Below, one piece after another: positions 53,401 to 63,718 of a stretch of DNA of 64,000 nt. Location: positions 19,613,280-19,677,279 of the forward strand of contig NC_041712.1 in assembly GCF_900700375.1 (NCBI RefSeq), written 5' to 3'. The position numbers and the translations under genes were made by a program. Every line of letters begins with the position of its first letter. The first letter of the stretch is position 1. The notes under the pieces are model-generated. The model was not told the origin of the DNA, ran no database searches, and saw only the letters and a list, made by a program, of their open reading frames with translations. The stretch is from Denticeps clupeoides (lineage: Eukaryota > Chordata > Actinopteri > Clupeiformes > Denticipitidae).

Positions 53401-54980
53401 TGGAGACTAGGGTCCGGGCTGCCCAGACATCCGACCCTGGCCCGGCCAACATCCCACCAGGGTACCTGTACGTCCTCAACACCTGCTGGTCCGATGTGCT
53501 GAATTGGGGTCACTCCTCTGTAGTCTCAGGCCATCGAGGACATTCACCGGGCATTCTGTTGGCCTTCGTTACGGCGAGATGTACAGGCCTACGTGGACGC
53601 CTGTGATGTCTGTGCCCGGGCACTCCAGCTGTTAGTCCCCTGTGTCTTCTTCCCATTCCTCATCATCCCTGGACCCACCTCGCCTTGGACTTCATCACCA
53701 GTCTCCCTGAGGCCAACAAAATGACTACCATCCTGACCATAGTGGATCGCTTCTCCAAGGCGGTCCACATGGTCACCCTGCCCGACCTATTATCCTCTGC
53801 CACAACTGCTGACCCGCTGCTCCAATATGTCGTCCGCCTCCATGGGTTCCCCCAAGACATTGTCTTCGATCAGGGACCCCAGTTTGTCTCAGCTGTGTGG
53901 AAGGCCTTCTGCCGCCTCATTGGTTCTACCTGCAGTCTCTCCTCTGGCTACCACCCTCAGACCAATGGCCAGGTGGAGAGAACCCACCAACAGCTGGGAT
54001 GACGCCTGCGGTGCTTTGCGTCAGACCGTCAACGCCTCTGGCCCGGTTTCCTCCTTGGCAGAGCTGGCCCATAACCTGCAGGTTTCCTCCACCACCGGAC
54101 ATAGCCCATTCGAAGTCTGTTACAGCTTTCAACCCACCATCTTCGCCCACCAGGTGCCCGCAGGTGGGGTCCCTTCAGCCCGTCAGATGAGCTGAAATGC
54201 CTGGAGCGCTGTCAGCCCTCATCACCGCCACCCGCAGGACGTCAGCCCAGCATGACCGCCGGCACCATGACGACTGTGCTTCCGAGTGGGACAGAGAGTG
54301 TGGCTGTCCACCAAGGATGTTCGTCTCAGAACTGAGTCACACAAACTGTCCCCTCGGTACATCAGGCTGTTTTGGATCTTCAACTGGATCAATCCCTTCG
54401 CCTACCATCTCCAGCTCCCTCCTACTGTCCGTGTCCATCCAGTATTCCATGTCAGCAAGCTGAAGTCATTCATTCGATCATCTGTTCATCCGCTGGCTCC
54501 GGATCCGCCACGTATCGTCAACGGGGGGACTGGCTTACACGGTCGAACGCATCATCGATGCAGGGGTCGGGGGTCCAGTATTTGGTGCACTGGACCGGCT
54601 ACGGACTGGCTACGGACCGGAGGAGAGGTCCTGAATCCTCAGTCATTTCATCCTGGACCCTACTTTGGTGACTGAGTACCGTCAGCGTACTGTTACATGA
54701 TTCCATCCATGTAACAGGGAGCAACACGGAAACGTGGTAACGTGACTCCTATAAATTGGCAAGATGGCCACTGCCAGTCATTGATTGACACACGTCAACG
54801 AGACTTGGCTCCACTCCTTCATCTAAAAGTAAGACCTTATCATATCCTCTCTCCTGAACTCCCCTCCTCTCGTCCTGTCCCGTACTAAATTATACTGTAA
54901 TACGAACAATCCGTGTGGTGTTGCGGCTTATGCCAGTTCACACCGGTCCAGACATAGATAGAAACACAGTTACTACAACA
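50480..54980 (+). mobile_element. Broken Ty3/gypsy-type LTR retrotransposon
   Basis: Fossil element. In order, traces are seen of a gag-like region (about 50,520-50,900), a protease-like stretch (to about 51,150), the end of RNase H (about 53,250-53,400), integrase (about 53,540-54,200, with the [10 protein letters not shown] signature) and a chromodomain-like tail (about 54,480-54,660), which suggests a chromovirus relative. The right LTR spans about 54,691-54,980 with TG...CA ends. The left LTR is not recognised and most of the reverse transcriptase region is absent, replaced by a nested insert. It has many breaks and cannot be active. Age is moderate, judged by decay. Confidence 0.75.
51500..53240 (-). 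mobile_element. Nested element fragment inside the LTR element
   Basis: About 1.7 kb of opposite-strand character interrupts the gypsy element. A minus-strand open region (52,282-51,728) includes LEELEKQLDSGNP and IQSCGRTMSL, which loosely recall the first open frame of DIRS/Ngaro-type retroelements. A further acidic segment lies at 52,799-52,398. A 21-bp unit is repeated about three times at 52,660-52,720. It is broken. The family assignment is weak. Confidence 0.4.
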
Positions 54981-55000
54981 TTAAAATCCAGGGTTTCAAG

Positions 55001-55133
55001 TGTCTTGTAACGGACAGAATGGTAGTAAGTGGAATTTGAACCTGGGTCTTTACTTTACTTTACTTTACTTAGCAGACACTTCTGGTCTTCTGGTTCATAG
55101 GCAAGTGTATTATCCACTAAGCTACTACCACCC
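55001..55133 (-). repeat. SINE family A remnant with (ACTTT)n expansion
   Basis: Minus copy recognised by AAGTGGAATTTGAACCTGGG and GGTTCATAGGCAAGTGTAT. A CTTTACTTTACTTTACTT pentamer tract and a partial duplication of the TCTGG segment interrupt it. Confidence 0.8.
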
Positions 55134-55151
55134 AGTAGCTTACAAGAGAGT

Positions 55152-55860
55152 ACAACAACAACAACAACAACATTTATTTCTTATATAGCCCAAAATCACA
55201 TACAGTATGTCTCAATGGGCTTTGACAGGCCCTACAGTTGACATCCCCCACACTTGACCCTTCTGCACACAAGGAAAAACTCCACACAAAAAAAACTCTA
55301 GGAGAGAGAAAAAAAGAAAGGAAGAAACCTTGGGAAGGAGTGATACAGAGAGGGACCCCCATCCAGGGTAGAGTGAGCCTGCAAATGGTGTCAGTGCAAG
55401 GTTGGGGATGATAAAATAATAAGTCCTACAGTTGTAGGGTTGGAAGAGTCCAGGATGTAGTCAGTGTCATGGTCCAGATTATGTGTCCATAATGATGCTA
55501 CTGGTCCATTTGAAGATCCCTGAAGCTGTAGTTGTAACGGTGGTGGTGGCTGTGGTGACCCTCTGGTTTGTTTCATGGTATGTCCTTGTTTAGCAGTTGT
55601 CAGGAACCAGGATTTATTTGCTGGTCTCTTCTCTGGGGTCTGCCAGTAGTCTGGGTGCTTGATTCCGTGTCTCGGAGAAAAACAAACAGAAGCAGCGGCA
55701 GACGGTTGCACTGTATGACCGATACTGAAATATGTGGTTATAGTGGTATATTGGTGCTACAGTGGCCCGGTACCCTAACTAGGACAGCCTAACTAAGGTG
55801 AATTTAATGCAGTCTGTGTCTAACAGGGGGACTGTGATAAACTGGACTTTATAATTGACA
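55152..55860 (-). repeat. Teleost interspersed repeat with (CAA)n end
   Basis: It starts with (CAA)6, then TTTATTTCTTATATAGCCC, AATGGGCTTTGACAGGCCC, AAGGAAAAACTCC and GAAACCTTGGGAAGGAG. These blocks form a common fish repeat, probably the 3' end of a non-LTR retrotransposon on the minus strand. The extent to 55,860 is approximate. Confidence 0.6.
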
Positions 55861-56875
55861 CTGCGTCAAAGTAAAGTGAAATGAGGGTCTAGGATTTTAA
55901 CAAAAAGCCAGAGAAAACTTTTGGTACCAGTAGTGACCCCACACCCATTGATCGAAGGGGGCATGTACCACTACAAGAGGGTGGTAGAGTGCATGTGAGG
56001 AGTGGTAAGAGGGTGAAGAGTGCATGTGAGGGGTGTGTAGAGTCCTTCACAATGCTGGTGCAGCATGTGATGTAATTTTCCATTATGGAGGGAAGAGTGT
56101 CATAGTCCCGACATGGGACCAGAATGTGAGTGCATGTTGAACGAAACAAGAAACCCCAGTGCGATGGGACACAAGGAGGCAGGTCATTCGTGTTTTAGGT
56201 TGAATTGGGGAAGGGACAGGATAAGAGGGATGAGTGGAGATGTGAGGAGAAGATCAGGATAATTATTACGGTTTGAGGTGGAGAAGGAGCCCAGTCGAGT
56301 TGATGAATACCAATCAATGACTGAGCGGATGGCAGTGGCCAATTTATAGGAATCACATTACCTCATCTCTGTGTTGCTCCCAGTCACATGCAATACCCCA
56401 TTGTGGGGTATTGCAGTTCAAAATGGTGAAGTTCCCAAACTAGACAGTGATGCAGATGCTGGATTTGTAATTTCGAAAGTAATCTTCCCAATACTGCTTA
56501 TGACAGGTGGATTATAACATACACGATTTTGCAAATATTGTTTTGTACAATAGCTGCACTTAACTATTGCCTCACTTTTGTTTTGCACTTAAATATAATT
56601 ATGTTATTTAAAACTATGGCATATTTTGAACTGTTATAACAAAAATGCTGCTATAAAATAGTGGATTATTGCTTTTTAATTGATTATATGCAAAATAATG
56701 TTAATTTATAAACTGAGGACACACATGTCCTAGATCAGATCCGACTTCAAATACAAACATTATACAACATTATACAGAAAAATTCTGTCACATCTATCAA
56801 TATCGTTCACATTAGAAGCAAATTAGAATGTGTTTAAATTGAGGATTGTGACTGGTGATCAGGTGAAAATAGTTT
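55861..56875. other. Intergenic region downstream of receptor 3
   Basis: No gene seen. Contains a perfect 11-bp hairpin at 56,390-56,414 and a GTGCATGTGAGG-type short direct repeat at about 55,990-56,035. Confidence 0.5.
56390..56414. other. Perfect 11-bp hairpin with 3-base loop
   Basis: Arms GCAATACCCCA and TGGGGTATTGC around TTG. No U-run follows and no function is evident. Confidence 0.9.
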
Positions 56876-57820
56876 TTATCTACATCTGCAGTTTATTGTC
56901 CACTGCACAAGAATATGACTGATTTGCTTGTTTCTGAAGAAATAGATAAAAGGGTTGATAAATGGAGGAAATAAAGTATAGAAAACAATCAAAAAGATGT
57001 GGAGGTCTGGTAACATGTAGATGCGAAGCACGTGGCAAATATAAACACCACAACGTGGCAAATAGAAAACTGCTATAATGCAGAGCTGCGTACTGCAGGT
57101 GGAGAAAGTTTTCCAGCGACCATGTGAGCTGGATACTCTCATTACACAGACAATGATATGAGTGTAGGTATAGATAATGAAAGTTAATGAGCCCAGTAGG
57201 ACTGTGATGGCAAGAGTGAAGGCTACTAACTGTTGATAGCCACTATCGGCACATGCCTGTTTAACAATGGAGTTCTGCTCACAGAAACACTGAATGATGC
57301 GATTTGGCCCACAGTATGGCAGCTGGTACACTTGAACAGTGACGACTGTGGTAAAGATGAAGGAACCCAGCCATCCAGTAATATTGAGAGCCAGTGTGAT
57401 ACGACCTGTCATCAGTACAGGGTACCTGAGCGGATTACATATGGCCAGGTAACGATCCAAAGCCATTAAAACCAAAATAAATATGGTCACTGTGCCAAAA
57501 TAGTGAATAAACTTCATCTGCATGAAGCAGGAATGGAATGGGATAGTTTCATCATTAAACCAATATTTTGCTATTATCTTGGGCAACACCACAGTACCAG
57601 ACCCTATATCTGCCAGAGAGAGGCTAAACATAATTCCATACATTGGTTTCTGGAGACTATGCTCTTTAAGAAATAGTAAGACTAGAACAGCATTTCCAAC
57701 AACTGTAGTTACATAGACAGTAAAAAATATGGTGGAGACCAGTCCATTATATTTAGGATTCAGTCCAGGGAAGCCCACCAGGATGAACTCTTTGATTGTT
57801 GTCCAGTTTTCCTGTAACAT
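56876..57820 (-). CDS. Odorant receptor, receptor 3 of the array
   Basis: Intact single-exon receptor of 314 residues. NWT is at 5-7, GNAVLVLL in TM1, KPMYGIMFSLSLADIG in TM2 and Cys98 before TM3. MALDRYLAICNPLRYP gives DRY at 122-124. ECL2 reads PYCGPNRIIQCFCEQNS, TM6 FSTCSTQLCIIAVFYLPRCG, and TM7 PPFINPFIYFFRNKQISH. The ATG is directly preceded by TGATTTTAG, a likely splice acceptor, and fixes MLQENWT as the common start of the array. It is a close paralogue of receptor 4, sharing a tract 99% identical over 227 bases (57,035-57,261). All core motifs are present. Confidence 0.94.
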   Translation of the reverse strand: MLQENWTTIKEFILVGFPGLNPKYNGLVSTIFFTVYVTTVVGNAVLVLLFLKEHSLQKPMYGIMFSLSLADIGSGTVVLPKIIAKYWFNDETIPFHSCFMQMKFIHYFGTVTIFILVLMALDRYLAICNPLRYPVLMTGRITLALNITGWLGSFIFTTVVTVQVYQLPYCGPNRIIQCFCEQNSIVKQACADSGYQQLVAFTLAITVLLGSLTFIIYTYTHIIVCVMRVSSSHGRWKTFSTCSTQLCIIAVFYLPRCGVYICHVLRIYMLPDLHIFLIVFYTLFPPFINPFIYFFRNKQISHILVQWTINCRCR

Positions 57821-58348
57821 ACTAAAATCATATTAACAGGAAATACAAAAAGTTCAATGTATTTAATTAATTTACTCAATACCAGTTAATAATTAATAAC
57901 ACAACAATGATCAGTCAGTAAATTTCTAACTAATGAGTAACTATTCTACCTGATATTAATACATTTGACAGTGTCTGAGCATTTGCTAGATATTGCTTAT
58001 TTATGGCATATTAGCATCAAAAACTAAAGTTATATTTCTGAAATCTTAAAACATATATTTTTCATCTGAGCTCTACCTGTATTGTTGTCTGTGTACAGCA
58101 GTGAGTGATGTTGATACTGGCAGCTTATTTAATGTGTCGATTTACAGATTGGGGAGGAGTTTTAACCAATGGACAAATAGACATGAAGTTTTTTTTTGGA
58201 AAGGGATGTTCAAACTGTACTGTACTTTACTTGTCAGATTTTGCATCTAAATACAAAACATGTTTTATTAATACCTCTGTCTAAGAAAGCAGTGTTCTTA
58301 TAATTCATATCAAATTCCTAACAAATTTTGAGCCCAAGGCCAAATTTT
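57821..58348. other. Upstream region of receptor 3
   Basis: AT-rich sequence likely to hold the promoter and a 5' UTR exon of receptor 3. The first 35 bases are shared with receptor 4. No element is fixed. Confidence 0.4.
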
Positions 58349-58548
58349 AGGCGCCCCCTTGTATCACAGTAAATTCCAGCTAGTGTAGATCCTCAAAAGA
58401 AGCTGAATATCTTTGTCTGAATAGAAAATTGGGCGCTGCGGTATATTAGGCGCCCCCTTGTATCACAGTAAATTCCACAGCTAGTGTAGATCCTCAAAAG
58501 AAGCTGAATATCTTTGTCTGAATAGAAAATTGGGCGCTGCGGTATATT
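58349..58548. repeat. 99/101-bp tandem duplication
   Basis: Two head-to-tail copies (58,349-58,447 and 58,448-58,548), each starting AGGCGCCCCCTTGTATCACA and ending TGGGCGCTGCGGTATATT. They differ by a 2-base CA insertion. Confidence 0.95.
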
Positions 58549-58634
58549 AGCATACAAATGATTTTTGTGCATGAAAAATACAATGTGTAGTGGGAGTGCA
58601 TGACAAAAGACTAACAAGAGTGGCTGTCAAGAGG

Positions 58635-58665
58635 AGGGGGGCAGTGGTGGCCTAATAGTAAATTT
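58635..58665 (+). repeat. SINE family B head scrap
   Basis: GGGCAGTGGTGGCCTAATAG matches only the first about 20 bases of the family. Confidence 0.5.
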
Positions 58666-58934
58666 ATGGATGTGACAGGAAGAAAGGTTTGTTGTCATTC
58701 AAGATGTTGGAAGTACAGAAGGGACAGGCAAAACTGGTGGTCGAACAGGCAAAGGGTGGATCAAAAAGCAGTCGTTATACATCAATGACCCAAGATGGTT
58801 GCCTGAGCGTTGACCCCATCTTGTTCTGCTTCCGGGTTGCTTTCTCCTGTTGCATGCCCCCTAGGAGCTTCTTGATGTAAACAGGAAGATTGTGAGCCCA
58901 AATTAGCCCAAAGATGCTGCTTGGTCAGTTTACA

Positions 58935-59285
58935 CCTTTCACTCGATTCCATCCATGTGACCGGGAGCAACACGTGACTCCCACAAGTTGGCAAGATGGC
59001 CACTGCCGGCAGCTCAGTCATTGATTGGCATTTGTCAGTTCGACTCGGCTTCATAAGAATTATCCTGCTCATCTTCTCACCTTTCAAATCTTCCCTCTCA
59101 TCCTGTCCCTTCCCCAATCCAACCTAGAACGCGAACGACAACATCTGTGTGGTGTTCACGGCGGCTCTCATTCGCATATTTAACCAGAGGAAACTTACCT
59201 GCCTCCTTGCGTCCAATCGCCCCGGGGTTTCTCGTTTCTTCAAACACGCGCTCACATTCTGGTCCTGTGCTGGGACCATGACAAC
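58935..59285 (+). mobile_element. Solitary LTR related to the gypsy element
   Basis: It shares ATTCCATCCATGTGACCGGG, GGCAAGATGGCCACTGCC and TCATTGATTGGCA with the LTR at 54,691. It ends near ACCATGACAACA. No internal region is seen, so it is probably a product of LTR-LTR recombination. It is diverged from the 54.7 kb LTR. Confidence 0.7.
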
Positions 59286-62174
59286 ACCATGATGTTCTCG
59301 GGGCGAAATTTACCATCCACATGGGAGTGAATGGTGCAAGAGAGAAAAAAGTCTGTGTCAGTATAAAGTTAATAACATTAACACATGTATGTCATGGGGA
59401 TGGCAAAAGTTACTTTCACAGACATGACAGCAAGTTCAAAGACACATGAGGGCCAGGGGTTGTTTGTGCAGGTGTGCTGATTTTGTGGCAGCGCGAGTGT
59501 CGAGATGCGGAGCAACATGAGTGAGGGTGCTGCAGGGGACACAGTGATTTTAAGGATTCAGTCTTTACCTGCCTGGTGCAAAGTGGAATGTGGTGGGCAA
59601 AAGGGTAAACCTTAGTCGAAGTACAGGAAGGGCATTCAGAATCGGCGAGAAGGGTCCAGGCGAGAAGACAGCAACATCATGGTTGAACAATATACCAGCA
59701 GGGGTAATCCAAAAGAGGTGGTCGTACAGAAAGAGTTCAAGCATAATCCAAAAGTACAATGGGCGAGCAGCAACAAAAGGGACAGCACCACAGTGACGAG
59801 CGGGTGTGCCTCGTAATCTGTAGTGTGTACTCCTTAACACCAGGGGTCAGTGTCGAGGCTGCAAACCATATATGTGAATTAATTCCTGTATCTTAAAACC
59901 CTATCTGCAGTAGATAAAAACTTAACTTAAAACAAGATAAATGAAATAAAAAGAAAATCGAATTTAAAAGGGCAGGTGTTTTAAGGGCTTAAACCGTGAT
60001 GATCTGCTTTCTGCTGCCTTTTGCTGAAAGGCAGTGAGGGAGAGGGCACACTTGGCCAGTACATTTATGACTTCATGTAATGTGTTTTATAGATGCATTG
60101 TGCCTTTTCAGTGTTTAATTTCTATCATTTTTACGGGCGGTAAATGAGCAGTCAGTTGATGCATTTCATGAAAAATGGGGGCTTAGCCAGTGAAACGGAG
60201 ACTAGCTTCTGGCGATTAACAAGCATGGAGCTAGTGTTGTAGTCGTGACCAAGACATTGCCGAGACCGGAGGGTATCAAGACAAAGACACTGCTGAGACC
60301 TGAGGGTACCGAGACCAAGACCAAGACAGAAAACAGAATAGAATTGACATAACGTTACTCAGATTAACTGTAGATTCATCTTTTCAATTATATTGTCCAC
60401 ATGTCTCTCACTTAAAATCTCCCAGATTTGTCATAGGCCTGATTGAAAATAATATTCTCAGCAATCCTCTCCTATGACCATTTTATCAAGGGAAAGAGAT
60501 GGGATGTACCAGAAAGATATTCATAATGAGTCTCTTATACCAGGGAGAGGGGTGTCAGGTAAGATATGAATGTGGCTCTGTAATGATCCCTTGCTTTAAA
60601 TTGAAGACAATAAACATTTGGCTTTCAAAACTTCCACTTCTAGAGAAATAGTTAGTGCTGTTAACATTTTAGTAAATTTTAGTAAGTGCTGGTTCACTGA
60701 TCTACAGTTGGTGACTTTATCACAGTGACATGGTGCAGGGATTAACACATTTGCATGGCTTCACAAACGGGGGTTTATTACATAAAACAGGTACACGCAT
60801 CCGAACAGGATTTACAGTTTAAGGACCCGACAAGGAAGTGAAACACAAGCCTACATTTATACACTCATAACAGCTTCATACAATCAAGTGAACAATGAAC
60901 AAAACGCAACGAAGCTCCGGCCAGAGTCAGTCTACAACAGATAGTGTACAGAGACCCTAAAGTACCATAAACTGGAATAAAATGTATGCGCACATGCTAT
61001 TTAAAATAATTTACTCTAAATTAATTTACATCTTTAATCACTTAAGAACTCCTCATGATGGAGCGGACTCAGGTAATCAGTTTTATTTTCATTTTGAATA
61101 CAATAACATTATTTCTGCTTTTGTACATAGACATGGGATTCTAATCAGTCAGACTCATTTACTGCACATGCTGAAAGATAACAGGCTTAGCTGACAGAAG
61201 GACTACACATTACTATGGTTGTGTTTAATCCAGGAACAATTACAAGGTTCAGGGAAAATACATGGTTATAGATGGAAGTTCACAAAGTAATGAGAAAATG
61301 GCCTTAAAGCAAAAAAAAAAAAGTTGGATTCTGAGGGGTTTTTCTTCAAAATGATAAAATTTCTGTCTGATCTGGCCTTGTGTCAGCATTTTAGGCGTCC
61401 CAGAATGGTTATTTTCTGAAATTCCAGATTGATTCTCTCCACGTGGCCAACAAAGCGGCTTTTTTTGTGAAAATGCTGACTGACATATTAGTATCACGCA
61501 ACTCACCAGGGAACGCCCTGGGAAGGCAGAAGCAGGTGACTCTCACAACATAATTCCAGCACCGGCCAAATATTTGGCACTCAGTCATTGAGTTCACATC
61601 AACACTGACTCAACTTGACCCAGCTTAGCTCTATGAATCAACATCTTTCCAAAAGAAGCGTAACGAAAGAAAGATTTTGATAAGAGTGAGCAAAAATGGC
61701 AGGACTAAAGAAACGCAAAATAGCAAGAGAGTGCACTTGTAAGATTTCATTGTAAGATTTTGTGGCCTTTGTAAGAGACATGACAGTTATGTTCTACTAT
61801 TATACAATTTTCACTTTGTGAGATTATTTAATATTAGGTCCCCTTGCCTGACTGTATATAGCGTGCTTTGGCTATTCTGCTTTGCTGTTTAGAGAGCAGG
61901 ACCATTAAGACAGGTGGATATTTTAACACAATTTTTTAAGTAACGTTTTTAATAACAAATTGCTGCTATTACAAAAAAACGTGTGATAGAGTACATTGTT
62001 GCTTCTTCTAGTGCTTATGTAAATAGTTAGTCATTTATGAACCCAGGAGACAAGTGAATAAGAAGCCATATTTAGCTACAATTTAGAATACAACCCCCCA
62101 CCATTAGTAGCACATAAATTGAGTATTCTTTTTCCCTTTAAATTATTTTAGCGGTCATCAGGTGGAAATTTTAT
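59286..62174. other. Intergenic region between receptors 3 and 4
   Basis: About 2.9 kb with no supportable gene. The segment 60,720-60,960 (GGTTTATTACATAAAACAGG, AAGCCTACATTTATACACTC) resembles the tail of a retroelement but cannot be assigned. GAGACC/AAGACA-rich short repeats occur at 60,245-60,330. Confidence 0.4.
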
Positions 62175-63104
62175 TTATATCTGCAGTTTTTTGTCCACTG
62201 CATGACTGATTTGCTTGTTTCTGAAGAAATACATTAAGGGGTTGATAAAAGGAGGAAACAAAGTGTAGAAAACAATCAAAAAGATGTGGAGGTCTGGTAA
62301 CTGGTAAATGCGAAACATGTTGCAAATATAAACACCACAACGTGGCAAGTAGAAAACTGCTATAATGCAGAGCTGCGTACTGCAGGTGGAGAAAGTTTTC
62401 CAGCGACCATGTGAGCTGGATACTCTCATTACACAGACAATGATATGAGTGTAGGTATAGATAATGAAAGTCAATGAGCCCAGTAGGACTGTGATGGCAA
62501 GAGTGAAGGCTACTAACTGTTGATAGCCACTATCGGCACATGCCTGTTCAGTAATGGAGTTCTGCTCACAGTAACACTGAATGATGCAGTTTGGCCCACA
62601 GTATGGCAGCTGGTACGCTTGTACAGTGACGACTGTGGTCAAGATGAAGGAGCCCAGCCATCCAGTAATATTGAGAGCAAATGTGATACGGTGTGTCATC
62701 ATTACAGGATACCTGAGTGGATTACACATGGCCAGGTAAAGATCCAAAGCCATTAACACCAAAGTAAATATATTCACTGTGACAAAATAGTGAATCATCT
62801 CCATCTGCATGAAGCAGGCATGGAAAGGGATTGTTTCATCATTGAACCAATATTTTGCTATTATCTTTGGCAGAACCACAGTACCAGTTCCTATATCTGC
62901 CAGAGCGAGGCTAAACATAATTCCATACATTGGTTTCTTGAGACTATGCTCTTTAAGAAATAAAATGACTAGAACAGCGTTTCCAACAACTGTAGCTAAA
63001 TAGGCGAGGAAGAATATGGTAGAGACCAATCCATAATAGTTAAGGGTCAGTCCAGGGAAGCCTACCGGGATGAACTCTTTGATTGTCCAGTTTTCCTGTA
63101 ACAT
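62175..63104 (-). CDS. Odorant receptor, receptor 4; DRY arginine lost
   Basis: Open single-exon receptor of 309 residues, closely related to receptor 3. TM motifs KPMYGIMFSLALADIG, FSTCSTQLCIIAVFY and NPLMYFFRNKQISH are kept. The TM3 motif reads MALDLYLAMCNPLRYP: CGT to CTT at 62,740 turns DRY into DLY, removing the arginine that contacts the G protein. One Thr of NWTTIKEF is missing. ECL2 gains a Cys (GPNCIIQCYC). An 8-base loss near the 3' end relative to receptor 3 replaces the last residues with AVDKKLQI. The frame is otherwise whole, so it is either an early non-functional copy or a receptor with altered signalling. ATG is preceded by TGATTTTAG as in receptor 3. Confidence 0.85.
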   Translation of the reverse strand: MLQENWTIKEFIPVGFPGLTLNYYGLVSTIFFLAYLATVVGNAVLVILFLKEHSLKKPMYGIMFSLALADIGTGTVVLPKIIAKYWFNDETIPFHACFMQMEMIHYFVTVNIFTLVLMALDLYLAMCNPLRYPVMMTHRITFALNITGWLGSFILTTVVTVQAYQLPYCGPNCIIQCYCEQNSITEQACADSGYQQLVAFTLAITVLLGSLTFIIYTYTHIIVCVMRVSSSHGRWKTFSTCSTQLCIIAVFYLPRCGVYICNMFRIYQLPDLHIFLIVFYTLFPPFINPLMYFFRNKQISHAVDKKLQI

Positions 63105-63718
63105 ACTAAAATCATATAAACAGGAAATACAAAAAGTTAATTTTTTTATTTTTTAATCATTTACACAATACTTGTCATTAAGGAGCATTAACATGTATAC
63201 TGATAAATAATGAAAGAACAGTGATCACATTGTTCACTATACGTGAGTTTATTAGATGGTGAACAGGACAGGGGAAACATCACGTATGAACCGGGTAGCT
63301 TTATACAATCAGACACAGGTGAAAACAATCAGGAAACATAATAGCACAAGACAAACATTAAACGGATCCTGACATTAAGCACTATTTTGAAAATAAACCA
63401 CAGCTTGATATGGAATTTGGAAATGGTTTTTCTGACATAAATTCACTTTATTATTGGACCTTCATGTTACAAAAAAACATCCTGTTTATAGGGCCGCCTC
63501 ATTTGGAAAATGTACAAGATGGGATTTTAAAAGTAACAATGACAACACGAAACCGTAATGCTGGCACCCCTCCAGAGTCAGGCAATGACACAAAGCCAAA
63601 AGTTTCTATAATAAATGATCTATTAAAGAACAATGAATCATTGATTAACTGTGATAAAAAGTACTACTTTAATATAACATTAAAACATTATGTTCTACAT
63701 AAAAAAAAAATGTGCTCA
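63105..63718. other. Intergenic region between receptors 4 and 5
   Basis: The first about 35 bases resemble the upstream flank of receptor 3. At 63,225-63,390 a segment (GTTTATTAGATGGTGAACAG, CAGGTGAAAACAATCAGGAA, GGATCCTGACA) looks like an LTR or retroelement end common in fish, with low certainty. A plus-strand open frame at 63,410-63,862 overlaps receptor 5 and is a shadow. Confidence 0.4.
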
